From Gordonia sp. KTR9 (GTDB lineage: Bacteria; Actinomycetota; Actinomycetes; Mycobacteriales; Mycobacteriaceae): 64,000 nt of DNA. Location of the stretch: positions 496,001 through 560,000 of the forward strand of contig NC_018581.1 in assembly GCF_000143885.2 (NCBI RefSeq), in the 5' to 3' direction. Shown piece by piece: positions 25,582 through 34,722 of the stretch (position 1 is its first letter; every line of letters starts with the position of its first letter). Position numbers and translations under genes: made by a program. A model generated the notes under the pieces. That model was not told the DNA's origin, did not search any database, and saw nothing but the letters and a program-made list of their open reading frames with translations.

Positions 25582-26547
25582 ATGACAATTCGTAAGTCCT
25601 CGCTGGCGATCACTGCCGCTCTCGCCACCACCGCCCTCGTGCTCGCCGGATGTTCCGGTGGCGAATCCGAGGCCGTCAACGACAACGGCTTCCCCGAAAC
25701 CCTCACTCTCGCCGCGATCCCGGCGGAGAACTCCACCGATCTCAAAGCCAGTTACGACCCGGTCATCAAGGTGATCGAGCAGGAAACCGGTTCGAAGGTC
25801 GAGTTCGTCCAGGCCTCCGATTACGCGGGCGTCGTCGAGGGCATGATCGCCGACAACGTCGATCTCGCCTTCTTCGGCCCGTTCGCCTACGTGGTCGCCG
25901 GCCTCAACGGCGCCGAGATCACCCCGCTCGGTGCGGTGGTGTCGGAGAAGGGCGCCGAACCGGGATACCAGTCATACGGAATCGCGAAGGCGGACAACGC
26001 GTCGGTGAACGGCATCAAGGACTTCGCGGGCAAGACGGTGTGTTTCGTCGATCCCGGTTCCACCTCGGGCTTCCTGTACCCGAGCGCCGGTCTCATCGAG
26101 GCGGGCGTCATCAAGTCCGGCACCGAGACCGACCTCGCCGCGGGTGTCACGCCGATCTACGCGGGCGGGCACGACGCGTCGGCGCTGTCGGTCGCGTCCG
26201 GTGACTGCGAAGCCGGCTTCGCCTTCGACTCGATGGTCGACGAGACCCTCGTCGAGAAGGGCGATCTCCAGCAGGGACAGCTGAAGACGGTCTGGAAATC
26301 GGAGATGATCGCGGGATCAGTCTTCGCGGCAAACAATTCGCTCGGACCCGAGGCCATCGACACCCTCACCAAGGTCTTCACCGAGAAAGTCAACAAGGAG
26401 TCCATGGAAGCGGCGGGGTTCTGCTCGGGCGATGAGTGCCTGATCACCGACGAGCGCGCGTGGGGCGTCGTGCCTGCCTCCGACGACGATTACGCCGGTG
26501 TCCGGCATGTCTGTGAGGTCACCAAATCCGAGAAGTGTGCGAGCTGA
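25582..26547 (+). CDS. phnD: phosphonate/phosphate/phosphite ABC transporter substrate-binding lipoprotein
   Basis: A 321-residue lipoprotein. The lipobox LVLAGC gives a lipidated Cys at about residue 24. The mature part has PhnD-family motifs: IPAENSTDLKASYDPVIKVI, NVDLAFFGPFAYV and CFVDPGSTSGFLYPS, the last being the loop that holds the phosphonate or phosphite oxyanion. Two further Cys near the C-terminus (CSGDEC) may pair. It is the second gene of the operon, 48 bp after the hydrolase, with GAAAGG upstream. The ligand may be a C2 aminophosphonate, judged from the catabolic neighbours only. Confidence 0.92.
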   Translation: MTIRKSSLAITAALATTALVLAGCSGGESEAVNDNGFPETLTLAAIPAENSTDLKASYDPVIKVIEQETGSKVEFVQASDYAGVVEGMIADNVDLAFFGPFAYVVAGLNGAEITPLGAVVSEKGAEPGYQSYGIAKADNASVNGIKDFAGKTVCFVDPGSTSGFLYPSAGLIEAGVIKSGTETDLAAGVTPIYAGGHDASALSVASGDCEAGFAFDSMVDETLVEKGDLQQGQLKTVWKSEMIAGSVFAANNSLGPEAIDTLTKVFTEKVNKESMEAAGFCSGDECLITDERAWGVVPASDDDYAGVRHVCEVTKSEKCAS

Positions 26548-27358
26548 CGTGGCCGCGCAGCCACCGGTCGCCGGCGACGATCTCGTCGTTCATGTCGACG
26601 GACTCACCAAGAGATTCGGCAACACGCTCGCGGTCGACGGCGTGTCGCTCGATGTCCGCCGCAGCGAACTCGTCGTGCTCCTGGGCCTGTCCGGCTCCGG
26701 CAAGTCCACATTCCTCCGCTGCCTGAACGGCTTGCATCCGGCGAGCAGCGGGGTCGTCGACGTCGTGGGGCGCCGGGTGGATCTCGCCGGTCGCGCCGAG
26801 ATGCGAGCACTGCGGCGCGAAGTCGGTTTCGTCTTCCAGCATTTCAACCTCGTCGGCCGGATCAGTTGCCTGGAGAACGTGCTGCTGGGCGGGCTCGGGC
26901 GGTTGCGGTGTCCTCGCTACGGTGCGCTGACGTACCCGAAGCGCATGCGGCAGGAAGCGTTGGAGCATCTCGATCGCGTGGGTCTCGCCGACCTCGCCGA
27001 TCGTCGCGCCGACACCCTCTCCGGCGGACAGCAGCAGCGCGTGGCCATCGCGCGCACGCTGATGCAGAAGCCGGTGCTGCTGCTCGCCGACGAACCCGTG
27101 GCCTCCCTGGACCCGGAGAATGCCGGCGTCGTCATGGATCTGCTGTTCCAGGTGTGCGTCGAGGAGAAGCTGACCATCCTCTGCACCCTGCACCAGGTGG
27201 ATCTGGCGCTCGGTTGGGCGCACCGCATCGTCGGGTTGCGGGGCGGGCAGAAGGTTCTCGACCGCTCCACGGTCGGCCTCGATCGCGACGAGGTGATGGA
27301 CGTCTATCAGCGGGTCGACCCGGTGGCGGCGTCGTCGAACGCGGTACGACGCCGATGA
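26537..27358 (+). CDS. phnC: phosphonate ABC transporter ATP-binding protein
   Basis: A 273-residue ABC ATPase. It has Walker A GLSGSGKS, Q-loop VFQHFNLV, signature LSGGQQQR, Walker B VLLLADEPVASLDP and switch His in CTLHQVDLA. The GTG at 26537 overlaps the phnD 3' end by 11 bp; GTG 26549, just after the phnD stop, is a possible alternative. The stop overlaps the phnE ATG (ATGA). It energises uptake through the fused PhnE permease. Confidence 0.93.
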   Translation: MRADVAAQPPVAGDDLVVHVDGLTKRFGNTLAVDGVSLDVRRSELVVLLGLSGSGKSTFLRCLNGLHPASSGVVDVVGRRVDLAGRAEMRALRREVGFVFQHFNLVGRISCLENVLLGGLGRLRCPRYGALTYPKRMRQEALEHLDRVGLADLADRRADTLSGGQQQRVAIARTLMQKPVLLLADEPVASLDPENAGVVMDLLFQVCVEEKLTILCTLHQVDLALGWAHRIVGLRGGQKVLDRSTVGLDRDEVMDVYQRVDPVAASSNAVRRR

Positions 27359-28950
27359 ACACCCCGTTCCTGGACCGTCCGCGGGCGGGATCGCCATCCC
27401 GGATGCGACCCGGGTGGGACCGTGCGGTCCTGCCCGGGATCGCGGTCGGCGGTCTCGTCGCCACGCTGATCTGCGCCTGGTGGATCGACTTCGCGCCTGC
27501 GACGCTGATCTACGGCATCGAGGACATCGTCGCGCTCATCGAGCGGATGCTGCCACCACGGCTCGGAGATCCCGGGCGGATCAGCGTGTTGGCGCTCGAG
27601 ACACTGCTGATGGCTGTGCTGGGAACCGTTCTCGCCGCAGTCGCTTCGGTTCCGCTGGCGTTCCTGGCCGCTCGCAACACCAGCCCCCACCCTGCGGTCC
27701 AGGCCGTGGCGCGCGGCGTCATCACCTTCTGTCGTGCCATGCCCGACCTGTTGTTCGCGGTACTGTTCGTCCGCGCTCTGGGTATCGGTGTGCTGCCCGG
27801 CATCCTGGCCCTGGCGCTGCATTCGATCGGCATGCTGGGCAAGCTGTTCGCCGACGCGATCGAGCAGGTCGACGACGGGCCACGCGAAGCGGTACGCAGC
27901 ACCGGCGTCGGATACGGGCGTGAGATGATCAATGCCGTCGTCCCGCAGTGCGTTCCGGCGTGGATCGGTGCGTTCGTCTATCGCATCGACATCAACCTGC
28001 GGATGTCGGTCGTCCTCGGTTTCGTCGGGGCGGGTGGCATCGGGTTCGCGCTCCAGGACGCCCTGCGCGGTCTGATCTACCCACGTGCGCTCGGGATCGT
28101 CCTGGTCATCCTCGTGATCATCACGGCAATGGAATTGCTGGCCATCGGCATACGGCGTGTGCTGCTGACACCGTCGCCGATGCGGCCGGGTCTCGAACGC
28201 GCGGTCCGTACGGGTTTCGGGCTGCTCGTGGCCGTGGCGACCGTCGCGGCAATGGTCGTACTGGAGATCACGCCCTGGGCACTGGTCGCGTGGATACCAC
28301 CTGCCGTCGAGGTGTTCGGGCGCATGATCCCGCCCGATTTCACCGCTCTCGGAACAGAACTGTTCGACGCCGTGGTCCAGACGGTCGCGATCGGCGTGGT
28401 CTCGACCGCCATCGGTGTCGTGTTGTCGATCCCGGTCGGAATCCTCGCTGCTCGCAACGTCACCCCGCACCCGGGTGTGTATTGGGCGGCGCGGACCTGG
28501 ATTCTCTTCGTCCGGGCGGTGCCGGAACTCATCCTCGCCGTGGTGTTCGTCGCGGCGCTGGGGTTGGGCCCGGTGGCGGGAACCTGTGCGCTGGCAATCG
28601 GTTCCGTCGGCTTCCTGGCCAAGCTCGTCGCCGACTCCGTGGAGGAAACGGATCCGGGTCCCGTCGAGGCCGCCCGCTCGGTCGGTTGTGGTTGGTGGAA
28701 AACGCTGTTCGCAGCGGTGATCCCGCAGGCCATGCCGTCCATCGTCGGATCGGGGCTGTATCTGCTCGACGTCAACATCCGCACGTCCACGGTCCTGGGG
28801 ATCGTGGGGGCCGGCGGAATCGGCTTCCTGCTGTTCGAGTCGATCCGCACGCTGGACTTCGAGGTCGCCGGGGCCATCGTGCTCGTCATCTTCGTCATCG
28901 TCTTCGCCATCGAAAGGTTGTCCGGTTGGATACGCTCACGACTGGTCTGA
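27355..28950 (+). CDS. phnE: phosphonate ABC transporter permease, tandem PhnE fusion
   Basis: A 531-residue membrane protein made of two PhnE-type permease domains in one chain. The first has the EAA-like loop IEQVDDGPREAVRSTGVGYG and FVGAGGIGFALQD; the second has VEETDPGPVEAARSVGCGWW and IVGAGGIGFLLFE. Each half carries about six hydrophobic helices. Most PhnE proteins are single-domain homodimers, so this fusion encodes the whole transmembrane pore. ATG 27355 overlaps the phnC stop (ATGA). Confidence 0.93.
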   Translation: MNTPFLDRPRAGSPSRMRPGWDRAVLPGIAVGGLVATLICAWWIDFAPATLIYGIEDIVALIERMLPPRLGDPGRISVLALETLLMAVLGTVLAAVASVPLAFLAARNTSPHPAVQAVARGVITFCRAMPDLLFAVLFVRALGIGVLPGILALALHSIGMLGKLFADAIEQVDDGPREAVRSTGVGYGREMINAVVPQCVPAWIGAFVYRIDINLRMSVVLGFVGAGGIGFALQDALRGLIYPRALGIVLVILVIITAMELLAIGIRRVLLTPSPMRPGLERAVRTGFGLLVAVATVAAMVVLEITPWALVAWIPPAVEVFGRMIPPDFTALGTELFDAVVQTVAIGVVSTAIGVVLSIPVGILAARNVTPHPGVYWAARTWILFVRAVPELILAVVFVAALGLGPVAGTCALAIGSVGFLAKLVADSVEETDPGPVEAARSVGCGWWKTLFAAVIPQAMPSIVGSGLYLLDVNIRTSTVLGIVGAGGIGFLLFESIRTLDFEVAGAIVLVIFVIVFAIERLSGWIRSRLV

Positions 28951-29939
28951 CCCGCGCCGCCGTCTGGCGCGGCGATCGGGTCGACATCATCGAAACACCG
29001 CTTCCCGCACTCGGTCCCGGTGAACTCCTGGTCCGGGTTCGGCTGGCGACGGTGTGCGGCAGCGACCTGCACACGGTGAGCGGACGCCGGGATTCGCCGT
29101 GTCCGTCCGTTCTCGGGCACGAGGCGGTGGGTGAGGTCGTCGGCATCGGCGACGGCGCGTCGGCACAGCAGGGCGACCGCGTCGTCTGGTCGGTCACGGT
29201 GTCGTGCGGTGACTGCGACCGGTGCCGGCGGGGCCTCACCGCCAAATGCCGTCGGGTCCGAAAAATCGGACACGAACCGTTCGACGGCGACTGGCCGCTG
29301 TCCGGTGGTTATGCGAGCCACATCGTGTTACCCAGAGGCACAACGGTGGTCGCTGTTCCCGACGCTCTGGGCGATGCCGTCGCCGCGCCCGCTGCATGTG
29401 CGACGGCCACGGTGATGGCCGTCGTCGAACGGGCCGGTCACCTGTCCGGTCGCCGGGTGATCGTCGGGGGAGCGGGGATGCTCGGGACGACGGCGGCGGC
29501 GGTCTGCGCCGACCGCGGCGCCGAGGTCCAGATCGCCGACCGCGACGTCGCGCGCGTCACCCAGGCGATCCGTTTCGGTGCATGTGCTGACGACGGCGAG
29601 AACGTCGACGTCGTGCTGGACTTCACCGGATCCTCGGACTTCCTCCGGGATGCGCTGTCGCGGCTGGAGATCGCCGGAACCCTCGTCCTGGCCGGTTCGG
29701 TCACCCCGGGGCCGTCCCTGAACGTCGATCCAGAGCAGGTGGTCCGGCGCTGGTGGACCCTCACCGGGGTCCACAACTACGAACCACGTCACCTGCACGA
29801 GGCGGTCGACTTCCTCGGGCGAACCGCCGATCGACACCCGTGGTCGGAGTTGGTGACCTCACCGCTTCCGCTCGAACAGATCGAGCACGCCCTGCAACCA
29901 GCGCCGGGCACCGCGCTACGCGTCGCGGTTGCGCCGTGA
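28926..29939 (+). CDS. zinc-dependent alcohol dehydrogenase of phosphonate-catabolism type
   Basis: A 337-residue MDR-family dehydrogenase. Catalytic zinc ligands are in CGSDLHTVSG and VLGHEAVGEV; the structural zinc lobe is CGDCDRCRRGLTAKC; the cofactor site is VIVGGAGMLGTTAAA. It resembles the group provisionally linked to phosphonate catabolism (TIGR03366-like, from memory). The start is TTG 28926, inside the phnE 3' end: GAAAGG lies 8 nt before it, and no ATG or GTG fits. It may oxidise an alcohol or aldehyde product of phosphonate breakdown. Confidence 0.85.
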   Translation: MDTLTTGLTRAAVWRGDRVDIIETPLPALGPGELLVRVRLATVCGSDLHTVSGRRDSPCPSVLGHEAVGEVVGIGDGASAQQGDRVVWSVTVSCGDCDRCRRGLTAKCRRVRKIGHEPFDGDWPLSGGYASHIVLPRGTTVVAVPDALGDAVAAPAACATATVMAVVERAGHLSGRRVIVGGAGMLGTTAAAVCADRGAEVQIADRDVARVTQAIRFGACADDGENVDVVLDFTGSSDFLRDALSRLEIAGTLVLAGSVTPGPSLNVDPEQVVRRWWTLTGVHNYEPRHLHEAVDFLGRTADRHPWSELVTSPLPLEQIEHALQPAPGTALRVAVAP

Positions 29940-29976
29940 CGCGGCAGAACATCAGTCGAAGAGGAGATCAGAACAC

Positions 29977-31091
29977 ATGCGCGTGATCATCGTCGGTGCC
30001 GGGATCATCGGAACCGCACACGCCTGGATGGCCGTCGAACGCGGGCACGAGGTGATCCACCTCGACCGCGAACTCGACGCGCGGGGCCCACCGTCCGCAA
30101 CTTCGGGCTCGTCTGGGTCTCCGGACGGTCGGCTCCCGAACTGGACATCGCACTGCGCTCCCGCGTCCTGTGGGAGCAGATCGGTGCGCAGGTCCCGGAG
30201 GTCGGATTCCGGGCGAACGGTTCGATCACCCTGTTGCGCACCGAGGCCGAGGTCGCCGTCGCCGAAGAGGTCGTCGCTCGCGACGATGCGCAGCGCCGCG
30301 GGTTCACCTTGCTCCGACGGTTCGAGGTCGCGGAGAAGAACCCCGCGCTACAGGGGAATTACCTCGCCGGACTGCACTGTGCATCCGACGCCGCCGTCGA
30401 ATCCCGGCAAGCGATGCCCGCCATGCGATCTCGACTCGAGAAGTCCGGACGATACACATTCGTCCCGGGAGTCGAGGTACGCGGGATCACCGGCACCTCG
30501 GTCCGTGATGACACCGGGACCGTTCATGCCGGGGACTGTGTCGTGTTGTGCCCGGGCGCAACTCACCGAGGACTGCTCCGTGAGGTGTTCGGCGAGTTGC
30601 CGGTGCGCCGGGTCCGACTGCAGATGATGCAGACGGCCCCACTCGGGCCGAGGCTCACGACGTCGATCGCCGACGGCGACAGCCTGCGGTACTACCCGGG
30701 GTTCGCGGGGCCCGCTCTCGAGGAACTGCGTCGAACCGAACCCCAACGTCCGACGGCCGCGGCGAACGGCATGCAGTTGCTCTGCGTCCAACGCCTTCAC
30801 GGTGGACTGACGATCGGCGACACCCACGAGTACGTCGAACCGTTCACCTTCGACGTCGACGAGGATCCGTATGGTCACCTCGTCGAGGTGACCGAGGGCC
30901 TGCTGGGCCGTCCGCTACCCCGAATCCAGCGTCGCTGGGCCGGTGTCTACAGCCAGTGCACCGAACCCGATCGGATCGTGTGTCGGGAATCGATCGGTGA
31001 CGGGGTGTGGGCGGTCACCGGCCCCGGTGGCCGCGGGATGACCCTCGGCCCGGCCATCGCCGAAGAGTCGGCGGGGCTGATGGGCTGGTGA
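29977..31091 (+). pseudogene. FAD-dependent oxidoreductase (TIGR03364-like), frameshifted
   Basis: The gene starts at ATG 29977 with RBS GAGGAG and the dinucleotide site VIIVGAGIIGTAHAWMAVER. At about 30084-30090 (GGGGCCCA) the frame is lost: one base appears missing. From 30090 the next frame reads TVRNFGLVWVSGRSAPELDI and stays open to 31091 with GGLTIGDTHEYVEPF and a C-terminal FAD-binding VTGPGGRGMTLGPA. Restoring one base gives about 371 residues, a normal DAO-family length. Relatives sit with phosphonatase-like hydrolases and are thought to oxidise aminophosphonates. Either a real inactivation or an assembly error; apart from the shift the sequence looks undecayed. Confidence 0.85.
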
Positions 31092-31210
31092 CCGGCCCGC
31101 ACCGAAAGCGCCTGGAAACCACCCGTCAGCGGGCGACCGGCGGCTATATGTCGTCGGGTCGTTTGTGAAGGGCGGCTTTCAGGGGCGGTCTCGGGTGGGT
31201 GAGGCCTCGC

Positions 31211-32431
31211 CTAGGAGCAGTGCCCCTCGGCGCGGGCGACGTCGGCGACGGCTGCTGCGACGGCCGGGGCGACCCGGTCGTCGAGCGGACTGGGCACAAT
31301 CCGGTCGGCGCGCAGGTCGTCGGCGACGACCGAGAAGATGGCCTCGGCCGCAGCGATCTTCATGCCCTCGCTGATGCGGCGTGCGCCGGCGTCCAGCGCG
31401 CCCTTGAAGACGCCGGGGAAGGCGAGCACGTTGTTGATCTGGTTCGGGAAGTCGCTGCGACCGGTCGCGACGATCGCGGCGTACTTGGCCGCGGCCTCCG
31501 GGTGGATCTCCGGGTCGGGGTTCGACAGCGCGAAGACGATCGAGTCGTCGTTCATCGAGGCGATGAGCGGTTCGGGGATCAGGCCCGCGGAGACGCCGAT
31601 GAAGACGTCGGCGCCGGCGAGGGCCTCGACCGCGCCGCCGGTCAGCCCGCGCGGGTTGGTGCGGGAGGCCAGCTCGGACTTCGACTCGTTGAGTCCGTCA
31701 CGTCCCTGGGACACGATGCCCTTGGAATCGAGCACGACGACATCGGAGATACCGACTGCCAGAAGGATGTTCGCGCAGGCGACGCCGGCGGCTCCGGCTC
31801 CGGAGATCACGACCTTCAGGCCGGCGAGGTCGCGGCCGAGGTGGGTCGTCGCACCCTTGAGGGCGGCGAGGACGACGATCGCGGTGCCGTGCTGGTCGTC
31901 GTGCATGACCGGACAGTCGAGCGCCTCGATGACGCGACGCTCGATCTCGAAGCAGCGCGGCGCGGAGATGTCCTCGAGGTTTACGGCCCCGAAGCTCGGG
32001 CGCAGCCGGATGAGGGTTTCGACGATCTCGTCGGGATCCTGGGTGTCGAGGACGATGGGGATCGAGTTGAGTCCGGCGAAGCTGCGGAACAGCGCGGACT
32101 TGCCCTCCATGACGGGCAGCGAGGCGCGGGGGCCGATGTCGCCGAGTCCCAGAACCGCCGAACCGTCGCTGACCACGGCCACCAGACGGTCGGTCCAGGT
32201 GTACTTGTTCACCAGGGTGGCGTCGGTGTCGATCGCGCGCGACACCTGGGCCACACCCGGGGTGTAGGCGATCGACAGGTCGCGCTGCGTGTCGATGGGT
32301 GCGCGCAGCTCCACCGAGAGCTTGCCGCCGACGTGGGCCAAGAAGATCTCTTCGTCGGTGATGGGGTGATCGGCGATTGTGGGTTCGGTGTAGGGGGTCT
32401 CACCCATACGTGTGTCCTCCGTGCTCGTCAC
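31211..32431 (-). CDS. NAD(P)-dependent malic enzyme
   Basis: A 406-residue enzyme converting malate to pyruvate and CO2. It has the short bacterial malic-enzyme layout: SIAYTPGVAQVSRAI, the metal/substrate block VVSDGSAVLGLGDIGP, FGAVNLEDISAPRCFEIE, VMHDDQHGTAIV and the Rossmann VVISGAGAAGVACANILL. There is no phosphotransacetylase extension. GTG 32431 has AGGAGG 4 nt upstream, but ATG 32407 also has GGAGGA at good spacing, so either start is possible. It is divergent from a GntR-MFS pair. Confidence 0.92.
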   Translation of the reverse strand: MTSTEDTRMGETPYTEPTIADHPITDEEIFLAHVGGKLSVELRAPIDTQRDLSIAYTPGVAQVSRAIDTDATLVNKYTWTDRLVAVVSDGSAVLGLGDIGPRASLPVMEGKSALFRSFAGLNSIPIVLDTQDPDEIVETLIRLRPSFGAVNLEDISAPRCFEIERRVIEALDCPVMHDDQHGTAIVVLAALKGATTHLGRDLAGLKVVISGAGAAGVACANILLAVGISDVVVLDSKGIVSQGRDGLNESKSELASRTNPRGLTGGAVEALAGADVFIGVSAGLIPEPLIASMNDDSIVFALSNPDPEIHPEAAAKYAAIVATGRSDFPNQINNVLAFPGVFKGALDAGARRISEGMKIAAAEAIFSVVADDLRADRIVPSPLDDRVAPAVAAAVADVARAEGHCS

Positions 32432-32657
32432 GGGTCCTCCTGGAATGCCGCGAAATGTGCGGGTTGCATCGTCTCGCCGGCCACGCTGCCCGCGAGCTAG
32501 AAGTGATCCGCATCGACGCGAGCGAGGTGCGCTCAGCGGAGGCGGGCCGGGCGCGTGTGAGCGGGGTGACGCTCGTTACGGCCGGATTAAGTGTCTCACC
32601 GTCTGGGATCGGGACGGAAGGTGGGTCGGGCCAGGTGAGGCACACAATGATCATTGG

Positions 32658-32663
32658 TAAGGT
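32658..32663 (+). promoter_or_regulatory. -10 hexamer TAAGGT, leaderless promoter candidate
   Basis: TAAGGT lies 7 nt before GTG 32671 of the GntR gene, with no Shine-Dalgarno in between. The same hexamer and spacing class recurs elsewhere in the window. Confidence 0.45.
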
Positions 32664-32670
32664 ACAACTT

Positions 32671-33342
32671 GTGTCTATGTTGCATGCGACTTCCGAATCC
32701 GCTGCTGAGCGGGTATATGCCGAGGTCAAAGAGCAAATTCTCACAAACGAGATCGCCGGCGGTGAGCTGATCAGCGAGGGTGAGATCGCCGCGAGGTGCG
32801 CGGTGAGCCGTACTCCGGTTCGGGAGGCATTCTTGCGCCTGGAGACGGAAGGCTGGATGCGTCTCTACCCGAAGCGCGGTGCGCTCGTGGTGCCGATCGG
32901 CGAGCGCGAGATCCGGGACGTCGTCGACGCGCGTCTGCTCCTCGAACGGCACGCGGTGCGGTCTGTCGTCGCGCGGCCGGCAGCGGTCATCGGACTGGCG
33001 GCCCGGCTGCGCGACAACCTGGCCGCACATCGCCGGGCCGACGCCGCCGACATCCAGGAGTTCTCGCGCATCGACGCCGAGTTCCATCAGTTGATCGCCG
33101 CAGCCGGCGACAATCCGTTGCTCTCGGCCTTCTACGTCACCTTGGGGGAGCGGCACCGTCGGATGACGACGGCCTCGGTCCACCGGGACGCGGGCGTCGC
33201 CGAGCGAATCCTCGACGACCACAGCGCGCTCCTCGGCGCCATCGAGGCGGCCGACGCCGACCGATTCGACGAGCTGCTCGCCGGGCATCTCGTCGCGGTT
33301 CACGATCTCCCCGGGCACGACCTTCCCGGGGCGCCGGCGTGA
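32671..33342 (+). CDS. GntR/FadR-family (FCD domain) transcriptional regulator
   Basis: A 223-residue regulator. The N-terminal HTH has ISEGEIAARCAVSRTPVREA. The all-helical FCD domain carries candidate metal/ligand residues in FSRIDAEFHQLI (D/H), ILDDHSALLGAI and LLAGHLVAVHD (H). GTG 32671 is preferred because of the promoter spacing; ATG 32677 is an alternative. The stop overlaps the MFS start (GTGA), so it very likely controls that transporter in response to a carboxylate-like effector. Confidence 0.85.
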   Translation: MSMLHATSESAAERVYAEVKEQILTNEIAGGELISEGEIAARCAVSRTPVREAFLRLETEGWMRLYPKRGALVVPIGEREIRDVVDARLLLERHAVRSVVARPAAVIGLAARLRDNLAAHRRADAADIQEFSRIDAEFHQLIAAAGDNPLLSAFYVTLGERHRRMTTASVHRDAGVAERILDDHSALLGAIEAADADRFDELLAGHLVAVHDLPGHDLPGAPA

Positions 33343-34604
33343 GCGCCGATCGCGCGCGCTTCGGGTGGCCGGCCGTCGCGCTCGCCGTGTTCGCCACCGC
33401 GTGGGGCGGCAACGAGTTCACCCCGCTGCTGGTGATGTACCGACAGATCACCGATCTGTCGCCGGTGGTGGTCGACGCACTGCTCTTCGCCTATGTCCTC
33501 GGCATCGTGCCCGCGCTGCTGATCGGCGGTCCGTTGTCGGACCGGCTGGGCCGCCGCCCGCTGATGCTGCCCGCCCCGCTGTTCGCGGCCGTGGGGTCGG
33601 GGCTGCTCGCTGCAGGGTCGGAGTCGGTGGCACTGCTCACTGCCGGACGGGTGTGCAGTGGCATCGCCCTGGGGCTCTCGATGGCCGTGGGCGGGAGCTG
33701 GATCAAGGAACTCTCCGACCGCGACGGCGCGCGAACGGGTGCCGGCGCGAGTCGCGCGGCCATGAGCCTCACCGCCGGGTTCGGTGTCGGCGCGGGGGTG
33801 GCCGGCGTGCTGGCGCAATGGGGGCCATGGCCGCATGTGCTCCCGTACCTGGTGAACATCGCGGTCGCGGTGATCGCCGCGAATCTCGTTGCACTGGTGC
33901 CGGAGACGCGGCCACGGCAGGCCTCGCCGGGACGGTTGCGCGACGACCTGCGCATCCCGGCCGCCGGCCACCGACGTTTCCTGTTCGTCGTGGTGCCGCT
34001 CGCGCCGTGGGTCTTCGGAGCCGCCGCCTCGGCGTACGCCGTGATCCCGGCACTGATGTCGGCGCGGACCGCGGGCGCGCCCATCGCCTTCGCGGGGCTG
34101 TGCTGTGTGCTCGGTCTCAGCGCGGGATTCGCCATCCAGTCCCTCGGCCGCCGAATCGACGTGCCGGGCAGTCCGCGGGGCGTGATCGTCGCGCTCGTCG
34201 TGCTCGTCGCCGGCATGATCCTCGCCGCGGTCGCGGCCCACGTGCTGACGATCTGGGTGTCGCTGGCCGCGGCGACGCTGCTGGGGTGCGGCTACGGCAT
34301 GGCGATGATCGTCGGCCTGCTGGAGGTGCAGCGAATCGCCGGACCCGACGATCTGGCCGGGCTCACCGCCGTCTTCTACGGCGTGACCTACCTCGGCTTC
34401 GGGGTTCCGGCCGTGCTGGCCTGGATCTCGGAGAGCTGGGTCACGATCACCTACCCGATCATGTTCGGTTTCGGTGCCGTGGCCGCGGCCGGAAGCCTGA
34501 TCGTCGCCCTCCTCGGACATCGACGCTGGGGTTCGGTCGACGACCCCGCACATGGTGCGGCGGTTGCGGCGACCGAGAACACCGGAGCCGTCCGGGCACG
34601 GTGA
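33339..34604 (+). CDS. MFS transporter
   Basis: A 421-residue membrane protein with about twelve hydrophobic segments. The loop 2-3 signature GPLSDRLGRRPLML (about 68-81) is the hallmark of the major facilitator superfamily. A central cytoplasmic loop follows PETRPRQASPG. It is translationally coupled to the FCD-type GntR gene. The substrate is unknown; an efflux or small-molecule exporter is as likely as uptake. Confidence 0.88.
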   Translation: MSADRARFGWPAVALAVFATAWGGNEFTPLLVMYRQITDLSPVVVDALLFAYVLGIVPALLIGGPLSDRLGRRPLMLPAPLFAAVGSGLLAAGSESVALLTAGRVCSGIALGLSMAVGGSWIKELSDRDGARTGAGASRAAMSLTAGFGVGAGVAGVLAQWGPWPHVLPYLVNIAVAVIAANLVALVPETRPRQASPGRLRDDLRIPAAGHRRFLFVVVPLAPWVFGAAASAYAVIPALMSARTAGAPIAFAGLCCVLGLSAGFAIQSLGRRIDVPGSPRGVIVALVVLVAGMILAAVAAHVLTIWVSLAAATLLGCGYGMAMIVGLLEVQRIAGPDDLAGLTAVFYGVTYLGFGVPAVLAWISESWVTITYPIMFGFGAVAAAGSLIVALLGHRRWGSVDDPAHGAAVAATENTGAVRAR

Positions 34605-34722
34605 CACGACGGCCCGGCGCGGCCACCCGGTAACCTGCTGGGAGTTTGGTCAGGCACACCCGGGCAGTGCGGCCGCGGGTGCGATGGGGAGTGCAGCGGG
34701 TGAGTGTGGAAAGGCGCGGGCG

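Noticed and set aside
27307..28470. His/Asp/Arg-rich minus-strand frame over phnE
   Set aside because: Antisense shadow; the plus strand encodes clear permease signatures.
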